DNA from: DATADW01 sp963733905
GTDB taxonomy: Bacteria > Actinomycetota > Acidimicrobiia > Spongiisociales > DATADW01
Length of the DNA: 64,000 bases
Assembly: GCA_963733905.1 (NCBI GenBank)
Contig: CAVTEU010000018.1
Location: 248,001-312,000, forward strand
Direction: 5' to 3'
Position 1 is the first letter of the stretch; every line of letters begins with the position of its first letter. The position numbers and the translations under genes were made by a program. Shown here one piece after another: positions 36,896 to 45,064 of this stretch. Under the pieces are notes generated by a model. It did not search any database and had not been told where the DNA came from. It was given only the letters and a program-made list of their open reading frames with translations.

Positions 36896-37870
36896 GTGCG
36901 GGCGCTCATCTGCCATCAGCTCACCGGACCGGACGACCTCGTGCTCGAGGAGGCCTTTCCCGCGCCGGAAAGCGCTCCGGGCGCCATACGTATCGAAGTC
37001 AGCCATGCCGGCGTCAACTTCCCCGACCTCCTCATGACCCACGGCCGGTATCAGTTCCGCCCGGAGCTCCCCTTCGCACCCGGGCTCGAGGTCGCCGGGA
37101 CAGTGAGCGAGGTCGCGGACGACGTAGGCGGGTTTTCGGTAGGTGACCGGGTGATGGCCGTGGTGGGTTACGGCGGCTGGGCATCGGAGGTGGTGGCACC
37201 GGCGGCTACGGCCTTTCGGGCACCGGAGCAGCTCACAGATGTCGAGGTCGCCGCCTTCCCCCTCGCCTTCGGAACCGCGATCCATGCCCTGGTAGACCGA
37301 GCGGCCCTCCAAGACGGAGAGACGCTGTTGGTGACCGGCGCCTCTGGCGGTGTGGGGATGGCAGCCATCCAGGTGGGACGGCTGCTGGGAGCGCGGGTGG
37401 TGGCCATCGTGAGCAGCGAGGAGAAGCGGTCGCTTGCCGCCGGGCTCGGCGCTGACGAGGTCGTCGTGCTCGAAGGTGACCTGCGCGCACAACTCCGAGA
37501 GATGAGCGCCGACGGGTTCGATGTGATATTCGATCCGGTTGGTGGAGACCAGTTCGAGGTGCTGGCCCGTTCACTTGCCTGGAAGGGGCGGTTGTTGGTG
37601 ATCGGATTCGCCTCAGGGGCCATACCGGCGGTCCCCGCCAACCTCGCCCTGCTCAAGGGGGCATCGGTGGTCGGGGTGTTCTGGGGAAGCTTCACGGCAC
37701 GGGAGCCCGATCGGAACCGTGAGCTCTTCGACCGGCTTTTCGACTGGGTGCGCACCCGGCAACTTCGACCCCATGTCTCCACCATCCTTCCCCTGGCTCA
37801 GGGCGCCGATGCCCTCAACGCCATGGCCGAACGCCGACTCCTGGGCAAAGCGGTGCTCGAGGTGAGATGA
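36896..37870 (+). CDS. NADPH:quinone oxidoreductase family protein (zinc-free MDR)
   Basis: Medium-chain dehydrogenase/reductase, 324 residues, one frame. Begins MRALICHQLTGPDDLVLEEA. Features: HAGVNFPDLLMTHGRYQFRP, PGLEVAGTVSEVADDV, the nucleotide fold LLVTGASGGVGMAAIQVGRL, and VIFDPVGGDQFEVLARS. No structural zinc Cys cluster, as expected for the QOR/zeta-crystallin group. It reduces quinones or enones with NADPH; exact substrate unknown. Start GTG is chosen because the -10 box lies 7 nt upstream. Convergent with mug, with 3 bp between stops. Confidence 0.87.
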   Translation: MRALICHQLTGPDDLVLEEAFPAPESAPGAIRIEVSHAGVNFPDLLMTHGRYQFRPELPFAPGLEVAGTVSEVADDVGGFSVGDRVMAVVGYGGWASEVVAPAATAFRAPEQLTDVEVAAFPLAFGTAIHALVDRAALQDGETLLVTGASGGVGMAAIQVGRLLGARVVAIVSSEEKRSLAAGLGADEVVVLEGDLRAQLREMSADGFDVIFDPVGGDQFEVLARSLAWKGRLLVIGFASGAIPAVPANLALLKGASVVGVFWGSFTAREPDRNRELFDRLFDWVRTRQLRPHVSTILPLAQGADALNAMAERRLLGKAVLEVR

Positions 37871-37873
37871 GGG

Positions 37874-38455
37874 TCACCAGCCAGGCGGGTCGAGCGGGAC
37901 GCCGGCGGCCTCGGCAACGACCCTGAACGAACGCGCCAGCGAAGCCGCCGTCTCGTGGGCATTGAGCCCGCTCGGGTTGCCCAACACGAACAGGTCGGCT
38001 CCCCCGAGCCGCTCGGGTTGACGTCCCGCCACCGCACGGGGACGAGAGAACCCGGTCCTGTAAGCGGTGACCCCGAGCACCGCGGCAATTCTCGGCCGCC
38101 ACATCTCCACCAGCGCGGTGAGGGCGACCGCACCTTGCTGTAGCTCGGCAGGGGTCAGTTCGTCGGCTCGCACGGTGGCCCGATTGACCAGGTTGGTGAC
38201 CCCAACCCCCCGGTCCAGAAGATGTTGACGGGCCTCGGTGTCGAGCCCGGCGGCGGGGTCCAGCAGCCGATCGGTGATGCCGGCCAAGTGCAGCGCCGGG
38301 TAGAAGCGGTTCCCCGGCCTGGCGAAATGGGTGTTGGTGGCGGCGGTCCACAAGCCGGGGTTGATCCCGACGAAGAGGAGGCGCACTCCGGGTGCGATGA
38401 GGTCGTCCACCGGCCGATCGCGGAACGCCTCGAGCTCCGACTTGGTGAACCCCAC
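37874..38455 (-). CDS. mug: G/U mismatch-specific uracil/thymine DNA glycosylase (Mug)
   Basis: Excises U or T opposite G. Family motif GINPGLWTAATNTHFARPGNRF (catalytic Asn in GINPG) and C-terminal LFVLGNPSGLNAHET are present, in a single frame of about 194 residues. Start GTG 38455 gives GFTKSELEAFRDRPVDDL. It stands back to back with the ECF sigma gene, 80 bp away, in a cluster with other DNA-repair functions. Confidence 0.88.
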   Translation of the reverse strand: MGFTKSELEAFRDRPVDDLIAPGVRLLFVGINPGLWTAATNTHFARPGNRFYPALHLAGITDRLLDPAAGLDTEARQHLLDRGVGVTNLVNRATVRADELTPAELQQGAVALTALVEMWRPRIAAVLGVTAYRTGFSRPRAVAGRQPERLGGADLFVLGNPSGLNAHETAASLARSFRVVAEAAGVPLDPPGW

Positions 38456-38534
38456 CCGTCCACCATAGAAAGAGCGTGTAACCAAGAGGGTGCGGCCGGT
38501 GTTCTTCCTGCAGACCCCCGACGGCGGAGCGAGC

Positions 38535-39113
38535 ATGACAGTTGTGATGGACGCGGAGACCCGGGACTTCGAGATGATCGACCTCCTCGCCGCCGGTGTG
38601 GACGACGCCTTCCCCGCTCTGGTGCGCACCTTCCAGGACGGTCTGTTCTCCGGGCTGCTGCGGCTGGTCGGCAACCGGGCAGACGCCGAGGACCTCGCCC
38701 AGGAGACGTTCACCAGGGCGTACCGCTCACTCCGGGACTTCCAACCCGACCGGATCCGTGCGCTCCGACTCCGCGGCTGGCTGTGGACGATCGCCCTCAA
38801 CCTCACCCGCAACCGGGCGAGGACCGCGAGCCGCAAGCCACCTCCGCTGGAGCTGACCGTCCCGCTCGAACCGGCCGTGACCGCGCCGGGACCCGAGGAT
38901 TCGGCGCTCCTCGCCGAGTCCGAGAACGAGTGGCACCGCCGACTGGCGACGCTCGGGCCCTCGCAACGCACCGCCGTGGTGCTTCGCCACGTCGTCGGGC
39001 TCAGCTACGACGAGGTCGCCGAGGCGACCGGGCGGCCGGCGGGGACGGTCAAGGCTGATGTGCACCGTGGACTGGCCAAGCTACGAACGCTGCTCGACGA
39101 GGAGGAACGATGA
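38535..39113 (+). CDS. ECF-type RNA polymerase sigma factor coupled to a DNA-alkylation repair/sensor gene
   Basis: Sigma-70 family ECF factor, ~193 residues, one frame. Region 2: LVRTFQDGLFSGLLRLVGNRADAEDLAQETFTRAYRSL, with the -10-recognition helix ending GWLWTIALNLTRNRAR. Region 4: LATLGPSQRTAVVLRHVVGLSYDEVAEATGRPAGTVKADVHRGLAKLR. ATG 38535 follows a GGCGGAGC ribosome site. Its stop overlaps the start of a methyltransferase/Ada-like gene (ATGATG) where an anti-sigma gene would normally sit. It likely directs transcription of its own operon and repair genes (inference). Confidence 0.88.
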   Translation: MTVVMDAETRDFEMIDLLAAGVDDAFPALVRTFQDGLFSGLLRLVGNRADAEDLAQETFTRAYRSLRDFQPDRIRALRLRGWLWTIALNLTRNRARTASRKPPPLELTVPLEPAVTAPGPEDSALLAESENEWHRRLATLGPSQRTAVVLRHVVGLSYDEVAEATGRPAGTVKADVHRGLAKLRTLLDEEER

Positions 39114-39890
39114 TGGACGCCGTGATCGATGGTCTGGAAGCACTGCGGTCCGAGGCACCGCGCTCGCTGATGCCCCGGGTGTTGGCTTCCACGGGACTGG
39201 CGGACGGCTACCTGCGGGTTCTCGGCCCGCTGGGAGATCTCTTCGTCGCCTTCAGCACCAACGGTGTCTCCTGGATTGCGCCGGCGGGAGACGAAGCCGA
39301 GTTCGAGGCGGCGTTCCGCCGCCACGTTGGTCGTGACATCGTGCCGGTGCCCACATTCCCACCGAAGTGGCAGCGTGCTCTCGACCGGGCGCTCCAAACG
39401 GGTCGGCTGGGTTCGCTCCCGGTAGACCTCCGCAGCGTGTCCCCGTTCCAGGCCGAGGTGCTCCGGGCCATCACCGCCATCCCGCCCGGCGAGGTCCGCC
39501 CGTACGCCTGGGTTGCCCGCCAGGTCGGGCGTCCCGGTGCGGTCCGCGCGGTGGGGACGGCGATGGCGAGGAACCCGGTCCCGGTCGTGGTCCCCTGCCA
39601 TCGGGTCATCCGCTCCGACGGGACGGTGGGCAACTACGCCTACGGCCCCGACATGAAGCGGGCCCTGCTCACGGCAGAGGGTCTCGACGTGGCCGAGATG
39701 GAGGCCGAAGCCGTGGCCGGCCGGCGTCTCACCGGCAGCGACACCACCCACATCTACTGCTACCCCAGCTGCCACCACGCCCGCCGTGTCACCGACAAGC
39801 ACCGCGTCTGGTTCCACGACGCCGCCCAAGCCGCCGTGCGCGGGATATCGCCCCTGCAAGAAGTGTCAGCCACTGGAGGCGGCTGCTTAG
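39110..39890 (+). CDS. O6-alkylguanine-DNA methyltransferase with C-terminal Ada-like Cys4 domain, one frameshift
   Basis: The N-terminal region (~90 residues) is a ribonuclease-like MGMT domain. The catalytic domain follows: SVSPFQAEVLRAITAIPPGE and the acceptor Cys in VPVVVPCHRVIRSDG. At the C-terminus is a region like the Ada metal domain: HIYCYPSCHHARRVTDKHRV, then, after a one-base slip near 39855, SPCKKCQPLEAAA. This gives four Cys spaced as in Ada (CxxxC...CxxC), where one Cys accepts methyl from phosphotriesters. The domain order is reversed compared with E. coli Ada. Stop TAG 39888-39890. Coupled to the ECF sigma gene. Confidence 0.8.
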
Positions 39891-39897
39891 CAGCCGC
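39879..39897 (+). terminator. Hairpin over the stop codon of the MGMT/Ada gene
   Basis: GCGGCTGC-TTA-GCAGCCGC, a perfect 8-bp stem whose loop includes the first bases of the TAG stop. Likely ends the sigma-MGMT operon; a heptamer block follows at 39904. Confidence 0.6.
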
Positions 39898-39903
39898 GCT
39901 GCA

Positions 39904-39924
39904 GACGGCAGACGGCAGACGGCA
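39904..39924 (+). repeat. Three GACGGCA heptamers
   Basis: Exact tandem copies at 39904, 39911 and 39918, immediately after the terminator hairpin. Solo block, opposite in orientation to the block at 40164. Together they bracket copy 3 of the 72-bp module. Confidence 0.85.
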
Positions 39925-40017
39925 GGAAGGGCGAGGGCTGCCCCCGAGGGGTTCTCTCGCAGGGCGGGAATGACGGCGGCTCGCACCTCGCGGTGCGAAC
40001 GGGTGTGGAACGATCAC

Positions 40018-40087
40018 CGTCAGGAGGTTCGGCAACTCCCATTGCCCGCTGCTCCGCGTCGGTCCGTTCCCCGTGGGTGGGACGGAA
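40018..40087 (+). repeat. Dispersed GC-rich repeat, copy 3 (diverged)
   Basis: Shares with copy 1 the blocks GTTCGG, CCCGCTGCTCCGC, TTCCCC and GGGACGGAA in the same order and spacing, but with about 20-25 changed positions. Lies in the 394-bp gene-free stretch between the MGMT/Ada gene and dnaK. It is followed 77 bp later by TGCCGTC heptamers. Confidence 0.6.
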
Positions 40088-40163
40088 AGAATGGCGCAAC
40101 GGGCTTCCGCTCTTCGGGAGGGGGATGGTTCACTCCCGAAGCTCCGATAGCCGCCGGATTGGC

Positions 40164-40191
40164 TGCCGTCTGCCGTCTGCCGTCTGCCGTC
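40164..40191 (-). repeat. Four TGCCGTC heptamers upstream of dnaK
   Basis: Exact tandem copies at 40164, 40171, 40178 and 40185. They end about 50 bp before the dnaK -10 box. Confidence 0.9.
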
Positions 40192-40234
40192 TCCGCCGCT
40201 CCTCTCAGATGTGGCGGAAATATTACAAGGGTGC

Positions 40235-40248
40235 ACTCAAGTTATAGT
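40235..40248 (+). promoter_or_regulatory. dnaK promoter with HAIR half-site
   Basis: ACTCAAG (40235-40241) is the right half of the HspR-binding HAIR element (CTTGAGT-N7-ACTCAAG). The left half is not recognisable. TATAGT (40243-40248) is the -10. A ribosome site (GGAGGAGCAGGA) precedes ATG 40285. The repressor HspR is encoded in the same operon. Confidence 0.6.
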
Positions 40249-40284
40249 GTACGAACACACTGAACATCGGAGGAGCAGGAAGAC

Positions 40285-42117
40285 ATGGCCAGGGCCGTAG
40301 GCATCGATCTTGGGACCACGAACAGCGTCATCGCCGTCTTGGAGGGTGGCGAGCCGACCATCATCCCCAATGCGGAGGGTTCGCGGGTCACCCCGTCCGT
40401 AGTCGCCTTCAAGGACGGCGAGGTTCTCGTGGGCGAGGTGGCCAAGCGCCAGGCGATCACGAACCCCGACCGGACCATTCGCTCGGTGAAGCGTCATATG
40501 GGGACCGACTGGAAGGCCGAGGCGGACGGGAAGACGTACACCGCCCAGGAGATCTCCGCCCGCGTCCTGCAGAAGTTGAAGAGGGACGCCGAGTCGTACC
40601 TCGGCGACACCGTGTCGGACGCCGTGGTCACGGTCCCCGCCTACTTCAACGACGCCCAGCGCCAGGCGACCAAGGAAGCCGGCCAGATCGCCGGTCTCAA
40701 CGTGCTCCGCATCATCAACGAGCCCACCGCCGCCGCTCTGGCGTACGGACTGGACAAAGAGGCATCGGATCAGACAATCCTCGTGTTCGACCTCGGGGGA
40801 GGGACCTTCGACGTCTCGCTGCTCGAGATCGGCGAGGGCGTGTTCGAGGTCAAGGCCACGTCCGGCGACACCCACCTCGGGGGGGACGACTGGGACGAGA
40901 AGGTGATCGAGTGGCTGGTCACCGGGTTCAAGAACGAATCCGGGGTCGACCTCGGCAAGGATCGGATGGCGCTGCAGCGGCTCAAGGAGGCTGCGGAGAA
41001 GGCCAAGATCGAGTTGTCGTCGGTCCCCGAAACCGAGATCAACCTCCCCTTCATCACGGCGACAGCAGAAGGCCCGCTCCACCTGCAGCGCAAGCTGACC
41101 AGGTCGGAGTTCCAGAAGCTGACCGAGGATCTGCTCGACCGGACCAAGTCGCCCTTCAACCAGGTGATCAAGGATGCCGGGGTAGACGTTTCCGACATCG
41201 ACCACGTCGTGATGGTTGGTGGCTCCACCCGGATGCCCGCCGTTCAGGAACTGGTACGCGAGCTCACCGGCAAGGACCCCCACAAGGGTGTCAACCCCGA
41301 TGAGGTGGTCGCCGCAGGCGCCGCCATCCAGGCAGGCGTGCTCAAGGGCGATGTCAAGGACATCCTGCTGCTCGACGTGACTCCACTGACCCTCGGGATC
41401 GAAACCAAGGGTGGGGTCATGACCAAGATGATCGAGCGCAACACCACGATCCCGACCCGACGCTCCGAGGTCTTCACCACCGCGGCGGACAACCAGCCAG
41501 AGGTGGAGATCATCGTCCTCCAGGGCGAGCGGGCCATGTCGGCCGACAACAAGAGCCTGGGCCGGTTCAACCTGACCGGGATCCCACCGGCACCGATGGG
41601 GATACCTCAGATCGAGGTCACCTTTGATATCGATGCCAACGGGATCGTCTCCGTCAACGCCAAGGATCTCGGCACCGGCAAGGAGCAGGCCATGACGATC
41701 ACCGGTGGCACCGCACTTGCCAACGACGACATCGACCGGATGGTGAAGGACGCCGAACAGCACGCCGACGAGGACCGGCAGCGGCGCGAGACAGCGGAGA
41801 CCCGCAACCAGGGCGACCAGTTGGTGCACCAGACCGAGAAGCTGCTCACCGAGCAGGCCGAGCAGTTGAGTGACGACGAACGCACCCAGATCGAGTCAGC
41901 CCTTGGGGAGCTTCGCTCCACGCTGGAGAACCAGTCGGCCGCGGCGGACGAGATCCGCCCCAAGATGGAGGCGGTGATCACCGCATCGCAGGCACTGGCT
42001 CAGCGGATCTACCAGCAGGCGGCCGATCAGCAGGCGAGCGACGAGTCGTCGGCACCCGCCGACGAGGACATCGTCGAAGCCGAGATCGTCGACGAAGGCG
42101 AGGAGGAGCAGGCCTGA
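40285..42117 (+). CDS. dnaK: Chaperone DnaK (Hsp70)
   Basis: ATP-driven chaperone, 610 residues, intact frame. N-terminus AVGIDLGTTNSVIAVLEGGE is the first phosphate loop. VFDLGGGTFDVSLLEIG and VVMVGGSTRMPAVQELV are the other ATPase signatures. The substrate domain contains DVTPLTLGIETKGGVMTKMI. The C-terminal lid is followed by a short acidic tail with EAEIVDEGEE. First gene of dnaK-grpE-dnaJ-hspR. Expected control: HspR repression with DnaK as co-repressor, as in other actinomycetes. Confidence 0.98.
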   Translation: MARAVGIDLGTTNSVIAVLEGGEPTIIPNAEGSRVTPSVVAFKDGEVLVGEVAKRQAITNPDRTIRSVKRHMGTDWKAEADGKTYTAQEISARVLQKLKRDAESYLGDTVSDAVVTVPAYFNDAQRQATKEAGQIAGLNVLRIINEPTAAALAYGLDKEASDQTILVFDLGGGTFDVSLLEIGEGVFEVKATSGDTHLGGDDWDEKVIEWLVTGFKNESGVDLGKDRMALQRLKEAAEKAKIELSSVPETEINLPFITATAEGPLHLQRKLTRSEFQKLTEDLLDRTKSPFNQVIKDAGVDVSDIDHVVMVGGSTRMPAVQELVRELTGKDPHKGVNPDEVVAAGAAIQAGVLKGDVKDILLLDVTPLTLGIETKGGVMTKMIERNTTIPTRRSEVFTTAADNQPEVEIIVLQGERAMSADNKSLGRFNLTGIPPAPMGIPQIEVTFDIDANGIVSVNAKDLGTGKEQAMTITGGTALANDDIDRMVKDAEQHADEDRQRRETAETRNQGDQLVHQTEKLLTEQAEQLSDDERTQIESALGELRSTLENQSAAADEIRPKMEAVITASQALAQRIYQQAADQQASDESSAPADEDIVEAEIVDEGEEEQA

Positions 42118-42129
42118 TGGCTCTCTTCA

Positions 42130-42157
42130 GACGGCAGACGGCAGACGGCAGACGGCA
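42130..42157 (+). repeat. Four GACGGCA heptamers between dnaK and grpE
   Basis: Exact tandem copies at 42130, 42137, 42144 and 42151. The last base directly precedes the GTG start of grpE (42158), so the repeat occupies the place of the grpE ribosome-binding site. Confidence 0.92.
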
Positions 42158-42769
42158 GTGAACCAGGAGGCGAGTGCGCCGGAGGTGGAGATCATCGAAG
42201 GCGATGCGTCCACTGGCGAGGTTGTCACGGGCGAGATCGTTTCCGAACCGGAGCCTCTCGACCCACACGCCCTCGGTCTCGAGCTCCCGGAAGATCCCGA
42301 AGAGGCGCGTCAGGTGATGTTGAGCGCCCTCAGCGAGAGTCGCGACGAGGCCACGCGCTACCTGGATGACCTGCGCCGCGTTGCGGCCGACTTCGACAAC
42401 TTCCGCAAGCGCGCACTGCGCGACCAGGGAGCCATCGTCGAGCGCGCCTCGGAGCGTGTGGTCCAGTCGTTGCTCCCCGTTCTCGACAGCCTCGACGCGG
42501 CGATGGCGATCGAGCCGGAGACCGAGACCGAGCGCAAGATGCTCGACGGGGTGAAGGGGACCTTCAACCTTCTGCTCGACACCATCGGCAAGGAGGGTCT
42601 GGTGCCGATCGAGGCGCTGGGAGCGGATTTCGACCCGACAGTTCACGAAGCGGTGGCGGCTCCCGGTGGTGGCGAGGGCGACCTGATCGTGACCCAGGAG
42701 CTTCGGCGCGGTTACATGCTGGGCAACCGGGTGCTGCGGCCCACACTGGTCGTAGTCGACCATGGATGA
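42158..42769 (+). CDS. grpE: Nucleotide exchange factor GrpE
   Basis: Exchange factor for DnaK, 203 residues. An acidic, disordered N-terminus is followed by the long dimer helix (ALSESRDEATRYLDDLRRVAADFDNFRKRALRDQ) and the beta-wing with VPIEALGADFDPTVHEAVAA. Start GTG 42158 follows the heptamer block directly; no Shine-Dalgarno sequence is visible, so translation may depend on coupling to dnaK or the true start may be a later codon. It precedes dnaJ by 36 bp. Confidence 0.93.
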   Translation: MNQEASAPEVEIIEGDASTGEVVTGEIVSEPEPLDPHALGLELPEDPEEARQVMLSALSESRDEATRYLDDLRRVAADFDNFRKRALRDQGAIVERASERVVQSLLPVLDSLDAAMAIEPETETERKMLDGVKGTFNLLLDTIGKEGLVPIEALGADFDPTVHEAVAAPGGGEGDLIVTQELRRGYMLGNRVLRPTLVVVDHG

Positions 42770-42805
42770 GCCTTTCACCGGAAAATAGGAGCTCACCCCA
42801 AACCG

Positions 42806-43924
42806 ATGAACCGTGACTGGGTAGACAAGGACTTCTACAAGGTGCTGGGAGTCGGCCGCGATGCCGACCAGGACCAGATCAAGCGCGCCTACCGCAAGCT
42901 CGCACAGAAGCACCACCCCGACGCCAACCCGGGGAACAAGGAGGCGGAGGAGAAGTTCAAGGACATCTCCGAGGCGTACGCAACGCTCTCCGACCCCGAG
43001 CAGCGCAAGGAGTACGACGAAGTCCGCACCATGGTCGACAGCGGCGGGTTCCGCGGGTTCGGTGGTACCGGGCAATACGGTGCCGGGCAACGGGTCCGTG
43101 TCGAGGATCTCTCCGACCTCTTCGGTGGGATCGGCGGGTTCGGCGATCTCTTCGGAGGGTCGAGGAGCCGCACCTCAGCCCCGCAGCGGGGAGCCGACCT
43201 GACCACTGAGCTTCACCTCACCTTTGATGAAGCGGTGCGAGGGGTCGACACCGAGGTCACGGTTCGTGGCGAGGCAACCTGCAGCCGGTGCCACGGGTCG
43301 GGCGCCGAGCCGGGTACGGACGTGACCGTCTGCCCCACTTGCCGCGGCTCGGGAACCGTCGCCCAGAACCAGGGAGTGTTCTCGTTCGCCTCGCCGTGTC
43401 CTCAATGCCGCGGCTCGGGGATGTTGATCGAACAGGCTTGCGCCAAATGCCACGGCTCCGGGACCGAAGTCCGCGCCAGGAACGTCAAGGTGCGTGTGCC
43501 ATCGGGCGTCAAGCCGGGAGGCACGATCAGGCTCAAAGGCAAGGGAGCCCCGGGTCGCAATGGCGGCCCGCCCGGAGACCTTCTCATCAAGACGCACGTG
43601 GCACACCACCAGGTATTCGGGCGCCGCGGTGACGACCTCACTGTGAGAGTCCCCATCACCTATTCGGAAGCGGTGCTGGGCGCCAAGGTCGAAGTCCCCA
43701 CGCTCAACGGGTCGGTCACACTCAAGGTGCCCCCGGGCACACCGGGGGGTAAGACATTCCGGGTCAGAGGAAAGGGCATCGATCGCGGCAAGGGGAAGCC
43801 GGGAGACCTCCTGGCCACGGTGGACGTCGTGGTACCTCAGAAGGTCAGCAGAGACGCCAAGAAGCTGCTCGAGGAGCTTCGTGCCTTCGAGCCGGAGAAC
43901 CCGCGTGCCAACCTGAGGGTCTGA
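42806..43924 (+). CDS. dnaJ: Chaperone DnaJ (type I Hsp40)
   Basis: Co-chaperone stimulating DnaK ATPase, 372 residues, intact. J domain KDFYKVLGVGRDADQDQIKRAYRKLAQKHHPDAN with HPD near residue 37. A Gly/Phe region follows, then four zinc repeats CSRCHGSG, CPTCRGSG, CPQCRGSG and CAKCHGSG, then C-terminal beta domains with LKVPPGTPGGKTFRVRGKG. Full type I architecture. Third gene of the heat-shock operon, 1 bp before hspR. Confidence 0.97.
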   Translation: MNRDWVDKDFYKVLGVGRDADQDQIKRAYRKLAQKHHPDANPGNKEAEEKFKDISEAYATLSDPEQRKEYDEVRTMVDSGGFRGFGGTGQYGAGQRVRVEDLSDLFGGIGGFGDLFGGSRSRTSAPQRGADLTTELHLTFDEAVRGVDTEVTVRGEATCSRCHGSGAEPGTDVTVCPTCRGSGTVAQNQGVFSFASPCPQCRGSGMLIEQACAKCHGSGTEVRARNVKVRVPSGVKPGGTIRLKGKGAPGRNGGPPGDLLIKTHVAHHQVFGRRGDDLTVRVPITYSEAVLGAKVEVPTLNGSVTLKVPPGTPGGKTFRVRGKGIDRGKGKPGDLLATVDVVVPQKVSRDAKKLLEELRAFEPENPRANLRV

Positions 43925-43925
43925 C

Positions 43926-44327
43926 ATGGCTGAGGACGCGCAGAGGAGCGAGGCGGTCTTCGTCATCTCGGTGGCCGCCGAGTTGACCGGGGTTCACCCC
44001 CAGACTCTGCGGATCTACGAGCGTCGTGGGCTCATCGAGCCGTACCGCACTCCGGGGGGCACCCGCCGCTATTCCCGCGCCGATCTGGAGCGCCTCGAGT
44101 TGATCCAGGCGCTGACCGAAGCAGGGCTCAACCTCGAGGGCGTGAAACGGGTCATGAAGCTCGAAGCAGAGATCGACAAACTCCGCAAGGACGTCGCCGA
44201 GATGAGGCGCAAGGTCGAGGAGATGGCCGAAGAGGCCGAGCGGAGGGTGCGCGAGGTCCACCGCAGCTACCGTCGCGAGATCGTGCTGCACAGCATGAGC
44301 CAGCCTCGAGCGCGGCGAGACGACTGA
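43926..44327 (+). CDS. hspR: Heat-shock repressor HspR (MerR family)
   Basis: 133-residue MerR-type regulator. Winged helix: VFVISVAAELTGVHPQTLRIYERRGLIEPYRTPGGTRRYSRADLERL. It is followed by a coiled coil (EAEIDKLRKDVAEMRRKVEEMAEEAERRV). HspR binds HAIR elements upstream of dnaK and clpB. Such sites are visible at 40235 (half) and 50104 (both halves), consistent with autoregulation of this operon and control of clpB. Confidence 0.95.
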   Translation: MAEDAQRSEAVFVISVAAELTGVHPQTLRIYERRGLIEPYRTPGGTRRYSRADLERLELIQALTEAGLNLEGVKRVMKLEAEIDKLRKDVAEMRRKVEEMAEEAERRVREVHRSYRREIVLHSMSQPRARRDD

Positions 44328-44331
44328 TCGC

Positions 44332-44604
44332 ATGGCCGAATACGAAGGTCCGATACGGGTGCTCGACCCCAACGGGGTGCTGCTCGACGTCGGTGCCGGA
44401 ACGCTTTCCTCCGTCGACGGCCACCCGGGGCATTGGGACGGCGAGGTCGAGGTGAGCCGTGGTTCGAGCATCGCCGGGAAGGCTCTTCAGGTCCTCATCG
44501 ACACCGGCACCGCCCGCAGCGCCGCGGTGCTCGACCCAGGCAACGAGATTTCGGGGAACAGCGCCACCGTGCGCGTCGTCGGAGCCGGTCCCGCTCCGTT
44601 CTGA
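44332..44604 (+). CDS. Small hypothetical protein after hspR
   Basis: 90 residues, one frame, beginning AEYEGPIRVLDPNGVLLDVG and ending ATVRVVGAGPAPF. Predominantly beta-strand pattern with no membrane span and no Cys. The gene starts 4 bp after hspR, so it is probably the fifth gene of the heat-shock operon. Family not recognised; a faint similarity in pattern to DUF4873-type beta domains cannot be confirmed by eye. Confidence 0.65.
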   Translation: MAEYEGPIRVLDPNGVLLDVGAGTLSSVDGHPGHWDGEVEVSRGSSIAGKALQVLIDTGTARSAAVLDPGNEISGNSATVRVVGAGPAPF

Positions 44605-44712
44605 CGCTAGGGCAGCGCGGCGATTGGCTGTCCATTCGGCATGACCCGGTTCGTCGTCATCTCGTAGGGTGCCGGTGGCGAGATCCGGCCCACGAGCTCC
44701 GGGAGGAGTGGC

Positions 44713-45060
44713 ATGAAGTACCTGGCCCTGATCGCAGGCGAGGAGTCTCAGGAAGAGGTCTCCCCCGAGGTGTGGCAGCAGGTGATGGACGCCTACAACG
44801 CCTTCGGTGAGGCCGGAGGCGCGGCGGGCGTCCTCGCCGGCGGCGAGGCGCTCGAGCCGAGCAGCACCGCCACCACCGTCCGGGTGCGCGACGGCGAGAT
44901 TCTTCTCACCGATGGCCCCTTCGCCGAAACCAAGGAAGTCATCGGCGGCTACTACGTCCTCGACTGCCCCGACCTCGACACCGCCGTCCACTGGGCGGCT
45001 CAGATTCCGGGTGCCAAGACCGGCTCCATCGAGGTGCGGCCCATCTTGGAGTTCGGTTGA
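44713..45060 (+). CDS. YCII/DGPF-domain protein
   Basis: 115-residue YCII-related (DGPF) protein: MKYLALIAGEESQEEVSPEV, the hallmark DGPFAETKEVIGGYYVLDC, and GSIEVRPILEF. Strong ribosome site GGGAGGAG. A TAGGGT -10-like box is about 50 bp upstream. Genes of this family regularly sit beside ECF42-type sigma factors, as here (4-bp gap), and the protein is thought to act in the same regulatory unit; its biochemical role is unknown. Confidence 0.88.
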   Translation: MKYLALIAGEESQEEVSPEVWQQVMDAYNAFGEAGGAAGVLAGGEALEPSSTATTVRVRDGEILLTDGPFAETKEVIGGYYVLDCPDLDTAVHWAAQIPGAKTGSIEVRPILEFG

Positions 45061-45064
45061 GCCG

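Noticed and set aside
40235..40241. Full HAIR element at dnaK
   Set aside because: The sequence 7 bp upstream of ACTCAAG (TATTACA) does not match the left half, so only a half-site is claimed.
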